Below the pieces are notes generated by a model. The model saw only the letters and a program-made list of their open reading frames with translations. It had not been told where the DNA came from and did not search any database. A DNA stretch of 64,000 nt from assembly GCA_023386885.1 (NCBI GenBank), contig JAEWIX010000008.1:127702-191701 (forward strand), given 5' to 3'. Below are positions 8,206 through 16,422 of the stretch, in pieces. The position numbers and the translations under genes are program-made. The DNA is from Pseudomonadota bacterium. GTDB lineage: Bacteria > Pseudomonadota > Alphaproteobacteria > Rhizobiales > Xanthobacteraceae. The number at the start of each line of letters is the position of its first letter. Positions within the stretch are counted from its first letter, which is position 1.

Positions 8206-9009
8206 ATGAGCGCACCATCGCCCTTGATCGCATTCGAGCATGTCCGCAAGCGTTTCGACGGTGGCCGTGGCGCGCCGCCGGTGCTGGCGGTGAACGACGT
8301 TTCGCTCGAAATCTCATCCGGCGAATTTCTCGCCATCGTCGGCGCATCGGGCTCCGGCAAGACGACGCTGCTGCGCCTCGCCAACCGGCTGATCGCACCC
8401 GACAGCGGCTGCGTCGTCATCGACGGCGCCGACATCGCAAACGTCGACGCCATCGCGCTGCGGCGAAGCATCGGCTCCGTGTTCCAGAGCGGCGGCCTGT
8501 TTCCGCATATGAGCGTCGCAGACAATATCGGCATCACACCAAAACTTTTAGGATGGCCGGCGACGCAGATCGCCGCGCGCATCGATGAATTGATGGCGCT
8601 GGTGCGGCTCGATCCCGCCACCCATCGCGATCGCCTGCCGCACCAGTTGTCCGGTGGCCAACGTCAACGCGTCAGCGTCGCTCGCGCGCTGGCAGCGCGT
8701 CCACGTATCGTGCTGATGGACGAACCATTCGGGGCGCTCGACCCGCTGACGCGCGATGCGCTCGGCAACGACTATCGCCACCTGCACCGCGAACTCGACC
8801 TGACCACCATCATGATCACCCATGACATGGCGGAAGCCGTGCTGCTGGCGGATCGGATCGCGGTGATGCGTGAGGGACGCATCATCGCGCAAGGCACGGC
8901 CACCGAACTCGCGTCAGTCGACGACGCCGATGTCGACGCGTTGCTGCAAACACCACGACGCCAGGCCGAGCGGCTGCGCGACCTGCTGCCACGGAATGCA
9001 GCGTCATGA
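8206..9009 (+). CDS. Osmoprotectant/glycine betaine ABC transporter ATP-binding protein
   Basis: A 267-residue ATPase with Walker A GASGSGKT at 46-53, signature QLSGGQRQRVSVARAL, Walker B RIVLMDEPFGALDP and switch TIMITHDMAEAVLLAD. The sequence follows the OpuCA/ProV-like class that drives uptake of betaine, choline or related compounds, but it lacks the CBS domains found at the C-terminus of many OpuCA proteins. Its stop codon overlaps the ATG of the permease/binding-protein gene by 4 bp, so the two are translationally coupled and form the transporter. The start codon is ATG. Confidence 0.9.
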   Translation: MSAPSPLIAFEHVRKRFDGGRGAPPVLAVNDVSLEISSGEFLAIVGASGSGKTTLLRLANRLIAPDSGCVVIDGADIANVDAIALRRSIGSVFQSGGLFPHMSVADNIGITPKLLGWPATQIAARIDELMALVRLDPATHRDRLPHQLSGGQRQRVSVARALAARPRIVLMDEPFGALDPLTRDALGNDYRHLHRELDLTTIMITHDMAEAVLLADRIAVMREGRIIAQGTATELASVDDADVDALLQTPRRQAERLRDLLPRNAAS

Positions 9010-10568
9010 GCCTGTGGTCCGATCCACGCTGGAGCGACGCGCTGACGCACCTGCCGGATTATCTCGGCAATCACGTGCGCGTCAGTCTCGCGGCGCTTGT
9101 GCTCGGACTTTTAGTCAGCCTGCCTTTGGCCTTGCTGGCGAGGCATCGCGCCGGCCTGCGCGGCGCTTTGCTCGGCTTCGCCAGCGTCGTGCAGACGGTG
9201 CCGGGTCTTGCACTATTGGCGCTGTTCTATCCGCTGCTGCTGGCGCTCGCGGCATTGACGGCGCGATGGCTCGGCTTCGGCTTTTCGGCGTTTGGCTTCC
9301 TACCCGCGATGCTGGCGCTGGCGCTCTATTCGATGCTGCCGGTGCTGCGCAACACCATCACCGGCCTGCAAGGAATCGATCCCGCGATCCTCGAGGCAGC
9401 GCAGGCCGTCGGCATGACACCACGACAATCGCTGCGGATGGTGGAATTGCCGCTGGCGCTGCCGGTGATCATGGCCGGCATCCGTACCGCCGCGGTGTGG
9501 GTGATCGGCACCGCGACACTGTCGACGCCGATCGGCCAGACCAGTCTCGGCAACTACATCTTCGCCGGCTTGCAGACGCAGAACTGGGTGTTCGTGCTGT
9601 TCGGCTGCGCGGCGTCGGCAGTGCTGGCGCTGGTCGTTGACCAGATACTGGCGTTGATCGAAACCGGAGCGCGGCACCGCAGCCGTCTGCGCATGGCGAT
9701 GGGCGTGATTGGCGTGATGCTGCTGATCGCGGCGGCACTGATGCCGTCGCTGTCGCGCGTGCGGCAGAGCTATGTCGTCGGCGCAAAAACCTTCACTGAG
9801 CAATACATCCTCGCAGCACTGTTGACGCAGCGGCTACAAGCGGCGCAGTTACCCGCAACGACCCGCGAAGGGCTTGGCTCCAGCGTCATCTTCAATGCGC
9901 TCGAAAGCGGTGATATCGACGTCTACGTCGACTACTCGGGGACGCTCTGGGCCAACCAAATGCATCGCACGGACATCAAGCCGCGCGCCGAACTTCTGGC
10001 CGATCTGAAAACAGAGCTTTCAAAGCGACATGTCACCTTGCTCGGCGAACTCGGCTTCGAGAACGCCTACGCACTGGTGATGCCGCGTGCGCGAGCCGAG
10101 GCGCTCGGCATCCACTCCATCGCCGATCTCGCCGCCCATGCCGGCGAGATGCCGATCGCAGGCGACTACGAGATTTTCTCGCGCCCGGAATGGGCGGCAC
10201 TGACGCAGGCTTATGGCTTACGCTTCCGCGCGCAACGCCAGATGCAGCCGGATTACATGTACGCCGCCGTCGCCGCCGGCGAGGTGGATGTGATCGCTGG
10301 CTACACCAGCGACGGCCTGATCGCGAAATACGATCTCATCGTGCTGGACGATCCGAAACACGCGATTCCACCCTACGATGCAGTGGTATTGCTGGCGCCG
10401 AAGCGGGAGAACGACGCGGCGTTGCGAGAGGCCCTCGCGCCGCTACTCGGCAGGATCGATATCGCCACGATGCGCGAGGCTAACCTGCGCGCCAGCGGCG
10501 GTCACTCAGCCGCCGATGTCGCAAAATGGCTCTGGGAGAGGACGGCTGCCGGCCACGCGAAGCGCTAG
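9006..10568 (+). CDS. Fused osmoprotectant ABC permease and substrate-binding protein
   Basis: A 520-residue inner-membrane protein. The N-terminal 215 or so residues form a permease domain with about five to six helices and the EAA-like loop ILEAAQAVGMTPRQSLRMVELPLALP. A further helix at about 235-250 (MGVIGVMLLIAAALMP) leads to an OpuAC-type binding domain from about 258 (YVVGAKTFTEQYILAALL), which continues to the end and includes IDVYVDYSGTLW and DVIAGYTSDG. This tethers the receptor to the channel on the periplasmic face. Likely ligands are choline, betaine or carnitine; the aromatic cage cannot be assigned from sequence alone. It is coupled to the upstream ATPase gene by a 4-bp ATGA overlap. 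Confidence 0.88.
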   Translation: MSLWSDPRWSDALTHLPDYLGNHVRVSLAALVLGLLVSLPLALLARHRAGLRGALLGFASVVQTVPGLALLALFYPLLLALAALTARWLGFGFSAFGFLPAMLALALYSMLPVLRNTITGLQGIDPAILEAAQAVGMTPRQSLRMVELPLALPVIMAGIRTAAVWVIGTATLSTPIGQTSLGNYIFAGLQTQNWVFVLFGCAASAVLALVVDQILALIETGARHRSRLRMAMGVIGVMLLIAAALMPSLSRVRQSYVVGAKTFTEQYILAALLTQRLQAAQLPATTREGLGSSVIFNALESGDIDVYVDYSGTLWANQMHRTDIKPRAELLADLKTELSKRHVTLLGELGFENAYALVMPRARAEALGIHSIADLAAHAGEMPIAGDYEIFSRPEWAALTQAYGLRFRAQRQMQPDYMYAAVAAGEVDVIAGYTSDGLIAKYDLIVLDDPKHAIPPYDAVVLLAPKRENDAALREALAPLLGRIDIATMREANLRASGGHSAADVAKWLWERTAAGHAKR

Positions 10569-10576
10569 CGTCTTTG

Positions 10577-10972
10577 TTAACCGCCCGGCCCCTTCAGCAG
10601 ATCCTCCAGTTCCAGCGCGCGATGCGCGGTGGAGCTGCGCATGCATTCTGCGACATGCAGTCGCCGGATCGTGCCCTCGCCCGCCCCGTAGTAACGGCAA
10701 TTGGCGTTACGGAACTGGACCCAGAGCCGTTGTGCGATCCGCATCTTGTAGGCGTTGCGATTGCCCTTGATCAGTTTCTGATAAGCCGCGTTGAGCCGCT
10801 GATCCCATGCCTTGGTGAGCCGGCCGACGCATTGCTCGATATCGACGGTCGAACCCTTGGCGCAGGTCTGATACTCCGCACCGTAACGCACATCGTCGGC
10901 CGCATACGCCAGCGATGCACCGGCCAGAACGCCAGCGACAACGATGGTCCACAACAATCGTCCATGCGGCAT
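10577..10972 (-). CDS. Secreted DUF1311 / LprI-like protein
   Basis: A 131-residue protein with a signal peptide (MPHGRLLWTIVVAGVLAGASLAYA, stated in parts: basic start MPHGR, hydrophobic core, AYA cleavage). The mature part fits DUF1311, the lysozyme-inhibitor LprI-like domain, with paired cysteines in YQTCAKG, DIEQCVGRL, NANCRYYG and VAECMRSS, and the typical WDQRLNAAYQKL helix. It is probably periplasmic. The function of most members is unknown; inhibition of lysozyme is documented only for some. The chosen ATG places the signal peptide at the very N-terminus. It converges on the osmoprotectant operon with 8 bp between. Confidence 0.78.
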   Translation of the reverse strand: MPHGRLLWTIVVAGVLAGASLAYAADDVRYGAEYQTCAKGSTVDIEQCVGRLTKAWDQRLNAAYQKLIKGNRNAYKMRIAQRLWVQFRNANCRYYGAGEGTIRRLHVAECMRSSTAHRALELEDLLKGPGG

Positions 10973-11010
10973 GGCAAGCTCCAACGCGCAAGCTGACGAT
11001 ACAGCTTCCC

Positions 11011-11041
11011 AAAAAAGAAACGCGCGGGTCAACCCCGCGCG
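11011..11041 (-). terminator. Rho-independent terminator of ilvC
   Basis: On the minus strand an 8-bp perfect stem (CGCGCGGG / CCCGCGCG, loop GTTGA) is followed by TTTCTTTTTT. It begins 28 bases past the ilvC stop codon. Confidence 0.88.
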
Positions 11042-11068
11042 GTTCCGATTTCAATTGGCGATCAAGCC

Positions 11069-12088
11069 TTAGTTCTTCGTCTTGTCGACGAGCGCGCCCT
11101 TCTTGATCCACGGCATCATGTCGCGCAGCTTGGCGCCCACCTGCTCGATCGGGTGCTCGGCGAGACGCGCACGGGTCGCCTTGAACGAGGTCTGATTGAC
11201 CTTGTTTTCCAGCATCCAGTCACGGGTGAACTTGCCACCCTGAATGTCGGCCAGCACGCGCTTCATCTCGGCCTTGGTCTCGGCGGTGATGATGCGGGGA
11301 CCGGTGACGTACTCGCCGTATTCCGCGGTGTTGGAGATCGAGTAGTTCATGTTGGCGATGCCGCCTTCATAGATCAGGTCGACGATCAGCTTCACTTCAT
11401 GCAGGCACTCGAAGTAGGCCATTTCCGGCGCGTAGCCGGCTTCCACCAGCGTCTCGTAGCCGCCCTTGATCAGTTCGACCAGACCGCCGCACAGCACCAC
11501 CTGCTCGCCGAACAGGTCGGTCTCGCACTCTTCCTTGAAGGTCGTCTCGATGATGCCGGCGCGGCCACCACCAATCGCCGACGCGTAGGACAGGCCGAGA
11601 TCGTGCGCATTGCCGGACGAGTCCTGGGCAATCGCGATCAGGCACGGCACGCCGCCGCCGCGCTGATATTCCGAACGGACGGTGTGGCCAGGGCCCTTCG
11701 GGGCGACCATCAGCACGTCCAGATCGGCGCGCGGCTCGATCAGGTTGAAGTGCACGTTGAGGCCGTGAGCGAACAGCAGCGCCGCGCCCTTCTTCATGTT
11801 GGCATGCAGGTGATCGCGATAGATGTCGCCCTGCAATTCATCGGGGGTCAGCATCATCATGACGTCGGCCCACTTCGCGGCTTCCGCCACTTCGAACACC
11901 TTGAAGCCGGCGGCTTCCGCCTTCTTGGCCGAGGCTGAGCCCTTGCGCAGCGCGATCGCCACTTCCTTGACGCCGGAATCCTTCAGGTTCAGCGCGTGGG
12001 CGTGGCCCTGGCTGCCGTAACCGACGATACAGACCTTTTTCCCCTTGATCAGGTTCAGGTCGGCGTCACGATCGTAGTAAACACGCAT
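11069..12088 (-). CDS. ilvC: Ketol-acid reductoisomerase
   Basis: Second step of valine, isoleucine and leucine synthesis: NADPH-dependent isomerisation and reduction of acetolactate or acetohydroxybutyrate. The 339-residue length is that of the short class I enzyme. The cofactor motif is GYGSQG at 23-28 (CIVGYGSQGHAHALNL), followed by VAPKGPGHTVR, the metal-binding KEECETDLFGEQ segment and the C-terminal YSISNTAEYGEY motif. The start is ATG with MRVYYDRDADL. It lies on the same strand as ilvI and ilvH, 161 bp beyond the LysE-type gene, so it may have its own promoter. It is followed by a strong terminator. Confidence 0.98.
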   Translation of the reverse strand: MRVYYDRDADLNLIKGKKVCIVGYGSQGHAHALNLKDSGVKEVAIALRKGSASAKKAEAAGFKVFEVAEAAKWADVMMMLTPDELQGDIYRDHLHANMKKGAALLFAHGLNVHFNLIEPRADLDVLMVAPKGPGHTVRSEYQRGGGVPCLIAIAQDSSGNAHDLGLSYASAIGGGRAGIIETTFKEECETDLFGEQVVLCGGLVELIKGGYETLVEAGYAPEMAYFECLHEVKLIVDLIYEGGIANMNYSISNTAEYGEYVTGPRIITAETKAEMKRVLADIQGGKFTRDWMLENKVNQTSFKATRARLAEHPIEQVGAKLRDMMPWIKKGALVDKTKN

Positions 12089-12195
12089 GGTCGTTCCTCT
12101 ATGTCAGGCGGGCACGATTGCCCGGATGGATCGGATTTCGGATGGAAGCGGACCTCCGGCGTTGCAGCGGCCCAACTGAAAATTCTGCCGTTCTC

Positions 12196-12234
12196 TAAAG
12201 CATTTTCCCGCAAAGGGGAAACCGGTTTTCCGCA
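12196..12234. repeat. Short palindromic repeat with GGAAACCGGTTTTCC core
   Basis: The segment upstream of ilvC reads AAAGCATTTTCCCGC then GGGGAAACCGGTTTTCCGC. It resembles the abundant Rhizobiales intergenic repeat built on GGAAAACCGGTTTCC, usually next to AGCATG. A degenerate relative may lie near 20799-20835. Assignment is from recall of the motif, not from an alignment. Confidence 0.4.
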
Positions 12235-12249
12235 TGGCCTGGCCCCGTT

Positions 12250-12873
12250 TCAGCCTTCCATCAGCACGGGATAGAGCGAGCCGAGCAGCAGCGCCGCCAT
12301 CGACCAGTTGATCGTTCGCACCGCCCATGGGGATTTCACCAGCGGCTGCAGCCACCTGCCGAACAGCGCCCAGGTTATCGAGGACAGGAAGCCGAAGAAC
12401 AGGAATATCCCGGCCTGCGTCAGAATGTTCCACGGATAGGCGGCCATCGCGGCATAGGCCGTGATGGTGCCGATGATCATGACCCAACCTTTGACGTTGA
12501 CCCACTGGAACGCCGCCGCGCCAAGGAATGTCATCGGCTTTCGCCGATCGGCCTCACCCGGATCAGGCGCCCCGGACAATCCGATCGCGAAAGCGAGATA
12601 AACCAGATAGGCCGCACCCGCATATTTCAGAACCGTTTGGAGCACGGGATAGGTGACGAAGATCGCGCCGAAGCCGAGACCCGCCGCCGCGACCATCACC
12701 GCAAAGCCGATCGTGACGCCGGCCACATGCGGTAACGTGCGCCGGACGCCGAAGGTCAGTCCGGACGACAGCAACATGACGTTGTTCGGCCCCGGCGTGA
12801 ACAGGGTCACGATAGCGAACACGAGAAAGGCCAACAGCAGTTGCTGGGACATCGCTTCCATGACGCTGCTCAT
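12250..12873 (-). CDS. LysE/RhtB-family amino acid exporter-like protein
   Basis: A 207-residue, roughly six-helix inner-membrane protein. The LysE-family signature is near the N-terminus: TLFTPGPNNVMLLSSGLTFG at about 20-39. Members export amino acids such as lysine, threonine or homoserine. Its ATG overlaps the stop of the EamA-type gene by 4 bp, so the pair is co-translated. Both lie between ilvH and ilvC, which makes branched-chain amino acids or their precursors plausible substrates; this is inference from position. A second in-frame ATG four codons later (MEAMSQQ) is an alternative start. Confidence 0.88.
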   Translation of the reverse strand: MSSVMEAMSQQLLLAFLVFAIVTLFTPGPNNVMLLSSGLTFGVRRTLPHVAGVTIGFAVMVAAAGLGFGAIFVTYPVLQTVLKYAGAAYLVYLAFAIGLSGAPDPGEADRRKPMTFLGAAAFQWVNVKGWVMIIGTITAYAAMAAYPWNILTQAGIFLFFGFLSSITWALFGRWLQPLVKSPWAVRTINWSMAALLLGSLYPVLMEG

Positions 12874-13745
12874 CCCACGCCGGTCGGCGCCGGCGGTCGC
12901 CGCGACAGCAACATCACCGCGATCCCGAGCACGACGGTAAGCATACCGCTCAAACGAAGAAATCCGAACTTCTCGTGGAACACCACCGCCGACGATGCCG
13001 CACCGACGAACGGCACCAGCAACGCAAACGGTGTCACCTGCGCCGCCGTATAGGTCCGCAGCAACCGGCCCCACAGCCAGTAACCGAAGCTGGTGGTGAC
13101 GACACCGATGACCAGCATGCTGACAACACCGGTCAGGCTCATATGCGTGAGGTCGTGCCAGGTCGCCTGCGGTCCATCGACAACCAGCGCCAGTGCAAAC
13201 AGCGGCAGTGGCGGGATGAGATACAGCCACGCGAACAGATCGAACATCGGCACGTCAGGCGCGAGCCGCAGCAGCAGGTTGCCGACCGCGAAACTGATCG
13301 GCGAAATCATCAGCACGGCGAACGCACCGACCGAGAAATCGAAGCCGACGGTGCCGCAGATCATCAGCAGCCCGACGGTTGCGATGCCGATGCCCAACAT
13401 CTGGATCGACGTCGGCTTCTCGCGAAACGCAATGGCGGCAAAGGCAATGGTAAAAAGCGCCTGGCTTTGCACGATGACGCTGGTCAACCCGACCGGCACG
13501 CCCTCCGCGATCCCGTAAGACTGCGCCAGAAACTGAAACAGAAACAGCGTCAGGCTGATCACGATCAGGATCGGCCACGATACCTTCGGCTTGCGGATGA
13601 ACAGGCACGGCACCGCCGCGATGGCGAAGCGCAACGCCGTCATCATCGAGGGCGAGAGTTCATCCAGCGCCAGCCGGCTGGCGATGAACCCCAGTCCCCA
13701 GATCACCGCGACCAGAACGGCAAGGAAAATATCGACCGGCTTCAT
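12870..13745 (-). CDS. EamA-family (drug/metabolite transporter) permease
   Basis: A 291-residue protein with ten predicted membrane helices in two EamA repeats. The first repeat begins MKPVDIFLAVLVAVIWGLGF and contains the typical SPSMMTALRF motif; the second begins near residue 145. EamA proteins such as RhtA and YdcZ relatives export amino acids and other metabolites. The gene starts 13 bp after the ilvH stop and overlaps the LysE-type gene by 4 bp, so it belongs to the ilv transcription unit. The substrate cannot be read from the sequence. Confidence 0.88.
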   Translation of the reverse strand: MKPVDIFLAVLVAVIWGLGFIASRLALDELSPSMMTALRFAIAAVPCLFIRKPKVSWPILIVISLTLFLFQFLAQSYGIAEGVPVGLTSVIVQSQALFTIAFAAIAFREKPTSIQMLGIGIATVGLLMICGTVGFDFSVGAFAVLMISPISFAVGNLLLRLAPDVPMFDLFAWLYLIPPLPLFALALVVDGPQATWHDLTHMSLTGVVSMLVIGVVTTSFGYWLWGRLLRTYTAAQVTPFALLVPFVGAASSAVVFHEKFGFLRLSGMLTVVLGIAVMLLSRRPPAPTGVG

Positions 13746-13758
13746 GCGGGTGCGCGGC

Positions 13759-14301
13759 TCACATCCCTTCGGGGCCGCGCGAAATGGCGGCGACGCCGGT
13801 GCGCGACACCTCCACCAGACCGATCGGCCGCATCAGGTTGACGAACTGATCGATCTTGGAGGTCGCACCGGTGATCTCGAACACGAAACTCTCATTGGTG
13901 GCATCGACCACGCGGGCGCGAAACACTTCCGCAAGCCGCATCGCCTCGATGCGCTGATCGCCGGAGCCCTTCACCTTGACCATTGCCAGTTCGCGCTCGA
14001 TGGAGCGGCCGGTCATCGTCATGTCGACGACCTGATATACCGGGATCATGCGGTCGAGTTGGTGCTTGATCTGGGTGATCACCATCGGCGTGCCGGTGGT
14101 GACGATGGTGATGCGGGAAACGTGCTTCTGGCTTTCGGTCTCCGACACCGTGAGACTTTCGATGTTGTAGCCGCGGCCGGAGAACAGACCGATGACGCGC
14201 GCGAGAACGCCCGGCTCGTTGGCGACCAGCACGGACAGCGTGTGGGTCTCGTTGGGGTCATGGCGCTCTTCCATGAAGTAGGCGGAGGCAGGCTGGTTCA
14301 T
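13759..14301 (-). CDS. ilvH: Acetolactate synthase small (regulatory) subunit
   Basis: A 180-residue regulatory subunit of acetohydroxyacid synthase, conferring valine feedback inhibition on the IlvI catalytic subunit. An N-terminal ACT domain (HTLSVLVANEPGVLARVIGLFSGRGYN, seen at about residues 18-44, given here in part) binds valine. The C-terminal domain includes ERELAMVKV and the final TGVAAISRG. The start is ATG (MNQPASAYFMEE). It is separated from ilvI by 129 bp containing a 90-bp palindromic repeat. Confidence 0.97.
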   Translation of the reverse strand: MNQPASAYFMEERHDPNETHTLSVLVANEPGVLARVIGLFSGRGYNIESLTVSETESQKHVSRITIVTTGTPMVITQIKHQLDRMIPVYQVVDMTMTGRSIERELAMVKVKGSGDQRIEAMRLAEVFRARVVDATNESFVFEITGATSKIDQFVNLMRPIGLVEVSRTGVAAISRGPEGM

Positions 14302-14327
14302 CTTCGAATCCTGTCAATCTCTCATTT

Positions 14328-14417
14328 GTCATGCCCGGCCTTGTGCCGGGCATCCACGTCTTTGCGTGTTGATCTCTTGTGAAGGCGTGGATGGCCGGGA
14401 CGAAGCCCGGCCATGAC
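14328..14417. repeat. Palindromic repeat, copy A (between ilvI and ilvH)
   Basis: A 90-bp element bounded by GTCATGCCCGGC and GCCCGGCCATGAC, with inner arms CATCCACGTCTTTG and GGCGTGGATGGCC. It folds as a long hairpin with two nested stems. It is the same family as the elements at 40191, 51469 and 53765. In this operon it separates ilvI from ilvH, where its RNA hairpin might stabilise or attenuate the message. Confidence 0.85.
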
Positions 14418-14430
14418 GACTTCTTTGCAT

Positions 14431-16209
14431 TCACACCAGCGCCTTGCCGCCGGCGAACGCCTTGGCGGTGGCGTCGTCGTTGGCTTCGGCCGGCAACAGC
14501 ATTTCGTTGTGCGCCTTGCCGGACGGGATCATCGGGAAGCAGTTCTCCAGCGCCGCGACACGGCAGTCGAACAGCACCGGCTTCTTCACCTTGATCATCT
14601 CGTGCAGCGCGCCGTCGAGATCGCCCGGCTTGATCACCTGCATCCCGACGCCGCCATAGGCTTCCGCCAGCTTGACGAAGTCCGGCATCGCCTCGGTGTA
14701 GGAATGCGACAGCCGGTTGCCGTGCAGAAGCTGCTGCCACTGCCGCACCATGCCCATGTACTGGTTGTTGAGGATGAAGATCTTGATCGGCAATTCGTGC
14801 TGCACGGCGCATGACATTTCCTGCATCGTCATCTGCACGGAGGCGTCGCCAGCGATGTCGATGACGAGGCTGTCGCGATGCGCCACCTGCACGCCGAGCG
14901 CCGCCGGCAGGCCGTAGCCCATGGTGCCGAGCCCGCCCGAGGTCATCCAGCGGTGCGGCTCCTCGAAGCCGAAGAACTGCGCCGCCCACATCTGATGCTG
15001 GCCGACTTCGGTGGTGATGTAGGTGTCATGACCGCGTGTCGCCTCGAACAGCCGCTGGATCGCGAACTGCGGCAAGATCACGTCGTCGTTCTTCCTGTAA
15101 GCCAGCGAATTACGTGCGCGCCAGCGGCCGATCTCGAACCACCACGGATCGATCTTCGGCTTTTTGCCTTCGGCCTTGAAGGCTTTCAGGAGGTCGGCCA
15201 TGACGCTGCCCGCATCGCCGATGATCGGCACGTCGACGCGGATGTTCTTGTTGATCGACGATGGATCGATATCGATGTGGATCTTCTTCGACCCCGGCGA
15301 GAATGCATCGGTGCGACCGGTGATGCGGTCGTCGAAACGCGCGCCGATGCACAGCATGACGTCGCAATCATGCATCGCCATGTTAGCTTCGTAAGTACCA
15401 TGCATGCCCAGCATGCCAAGCCAGTTCTTGCCCGACGCCGGATAAGCGCCCAGCCCCATCAAGGTCGAGGTGATCGGGAAGCCAGTGGCTTCGACCAGCG
15501 CGCGCAGCGTCTGCGAGGCATCGCCACCGGCGTTGATGACGCCGCCGCCGGTGTAGATCACCGGCCGCTTGGCATTGGCCATCAGCGCGATCGCCTTGCG
15601 GATCTGGCCTGGGTCGCCCTTGGTCTGCGGCTTGTAGGAGACATGCACGTCGGACTTGCGCGGCGGCGTGTACGTGCCGGTGGCGAACTGCACGTCCTTC
15701 GGCACGTCGACGACGACCGGACCCGGACGGCCGGATGTGGCGACGTAGAACGCCTCATGCAGCACCTTCGGCAGGTCCTTGATGTCGCGAACCAGCCAGT
15801 TGTGCTTGGTACAGGGTCGCGTGATGCCGACAGTGTCACATTCCTGGAAGGCGTCGTTGCCGATCAGATGCGTCGGCACCTGCCCGGTGATGCACACCAG
15901 CGGAATCGAGTCCATCAACGCGTCGGCGAGCGGCGTCACCATGTTGGTCGCGCCGGGACCGGAAGTCACCAGCACGACGCCCGGCTTGCCGGTGGAACGC
16001 GCGTAGCCTTCCGCGGCGTGGCCGGCGCCCTGCTCGTGCCGAACCAGAATGTGCTCAACGTCGCCCTGCTGGAAAATCTCGTCGTAGATCGGAAGTACCG
16101 CACCGCCCGGATAGCCGAAGATGTGTTTGACGCCGTGATCGACCAGCGCGCGGACGATCATCGCCGCACCGGTCATCTGATTGGCATCGTGGCTCTTGCT
16201 GTCGCTCAT
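14431..16209 (-). CDS. ilvI: Acetolactate synthase large (catalytic) subunit
   Basis: First common step of branched-chain amino acid synthesis: thiamine-diphosphate-dependent condensation of pyruvate with pyruvate or 2-ketobutyrate. The 592-residue protein carries the catalytic glutamate E59 in RHEQGAGHAAEGYAR, the FAD-binding central domain (GARFDDRITGRTDAF), and the thiamine-diphosphate motif GDASVQMTMQEMSC ending in ILNNQYMGMVRQWQ. The ATG at MSDSKSHDAN is used; the frame is open upstream but runs into the attenuator terminator. The gene is preceded by a leader peptide, hairpins and terminator, so expression should rise when charged Leu, Ile or Val tRNA is scarce. Confidence 0.97.
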   Translation of the reverse strand: MSDSKSHDANQMTGAAMIVRALVDHGVKHIFGYPGGAVLPIYDEIFQQGDVEHILVRHEQGAGHAAEGYARSTGKPGVVLVTSGPGATNMVTPLADALMDSIPLVCITGQVPTHLIGNDAFQECDTVGITRPCTKHNWLVRDIKDLPKVLHEAFYVATSGRPGPVVVDVPKDVQFATGTYTPPRKSDVHVSYKPQTKGDPGQIRKAIALMANAKRPVIYTGGGVINAGGDASQTLRALVEATGFPITSTLMGLGAYPASGKNWLGMLGMHGTYEANMAMHDCDVMLCIGARFDDRITGRTDAFSPGSKKIHIDIDPSSINKNIRVDVPIIGDAGSVMADLLKAFKAEGKKPKIDPWWFEIGRWRARNSLAYRKNDDVILPQFAIQRLFEATRGHDTYITTEVGQHQMWAAQFFGFEEPHRWMTSGGLGTMGYGLPAALGVQVAHRDSLVIDIAGDASVQMTMQEMSCAVQHELPIKIFILNNQYMGMVRQWQQLLHGNRLSHSYTEAMPDFVKLAEAYGGVGMQVIKPGDLDGALHEMIKVKKPVLFDCRVAALENCFPMIPSGKAHNEMLLPAEANDDATAKAFAGGKALV

Positions 16210-16271
16210 AGCTCTCTCCGGATGCGCCCGTTGGCGCGGCTTGAAGTCGGAAGTCCAGTTTCGAGAAGTCC

Positions 16272-16298
16272 AAAATAAAAAAGGGCCCGAGAGGCCCT
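16272..16298 (-). terminator. Attenuator terminator of the ilvI leader
   Basis: On the minus strand AGGGCC-TCTCG-GGCCCT forms a 6-bp perfect stem followed at once by TTTTTTATTTT. It lies between the leader peptide and ilvI, ending 62 bp before the ilvI ATG. This is the premature termination hairpin of a translation-dependent attenuator. Confidence 0.92.
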
Positions 16299-16301
16299 GC
16301 A

Positions 16302-16347
16302 CACACCGCCCGAATTCGGGGTGACGTCAGCCACCCCCGGCGGTGTG
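16302..16347 (-). promoter_or_regulatory. Attenuator pause/antiterminator hairpin region
   Basis: CACACCGCC and GGCGGTGTG, 9 bp and perfect, pair around a 28-base interior that can itself form GGGGTG/CACCCC. The 5' arm overlaps the Trp-His-Thr-Ala codons of the leader peptide. A ribosome stalled on the Val codons would mask it and free the 3' arm, which abuts the terminator stem. Which structure acts as antiterminator needs folding; the stems are read directly. Confidence 0.7.
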
Positions 16348-16392
16348 CCAGGGTACGACGATAATAAGGAGGCTGGTAACTTTATTGCGCAT
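16327..16392 (-). CDS. ilv leader peptide (21 aa) with LLIIVV codon run
   Basis: A short frame starting at ATG reads MRNKVTS, then LLIIVV, then PWHTAGGG and a TGA stop. The six consecutive branched-chain codons are CTC CTT ATT ATC GTC GTA at codons 8-13, and codon 5 is also Val. This is the classic sensor of an attenuator: when Leu-, Ile- or Val-tRNA is uncharged the ribosome stalls here and the terminator at 16272-16298 should not form. The start lies about 24 nt after the expected transcription start. The ribosome-binding site is weak (GAGAAG). Position, codon content and the adjoining terminator all agree. Confidence 0.92.
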   Translation of the reverse strand: MRNKVTSLLIIVVPWHTAGGG

Positions 16393-16422
16393 GGATCGCC
16401 GTAACTTCTCAAAGGTTGCGCG

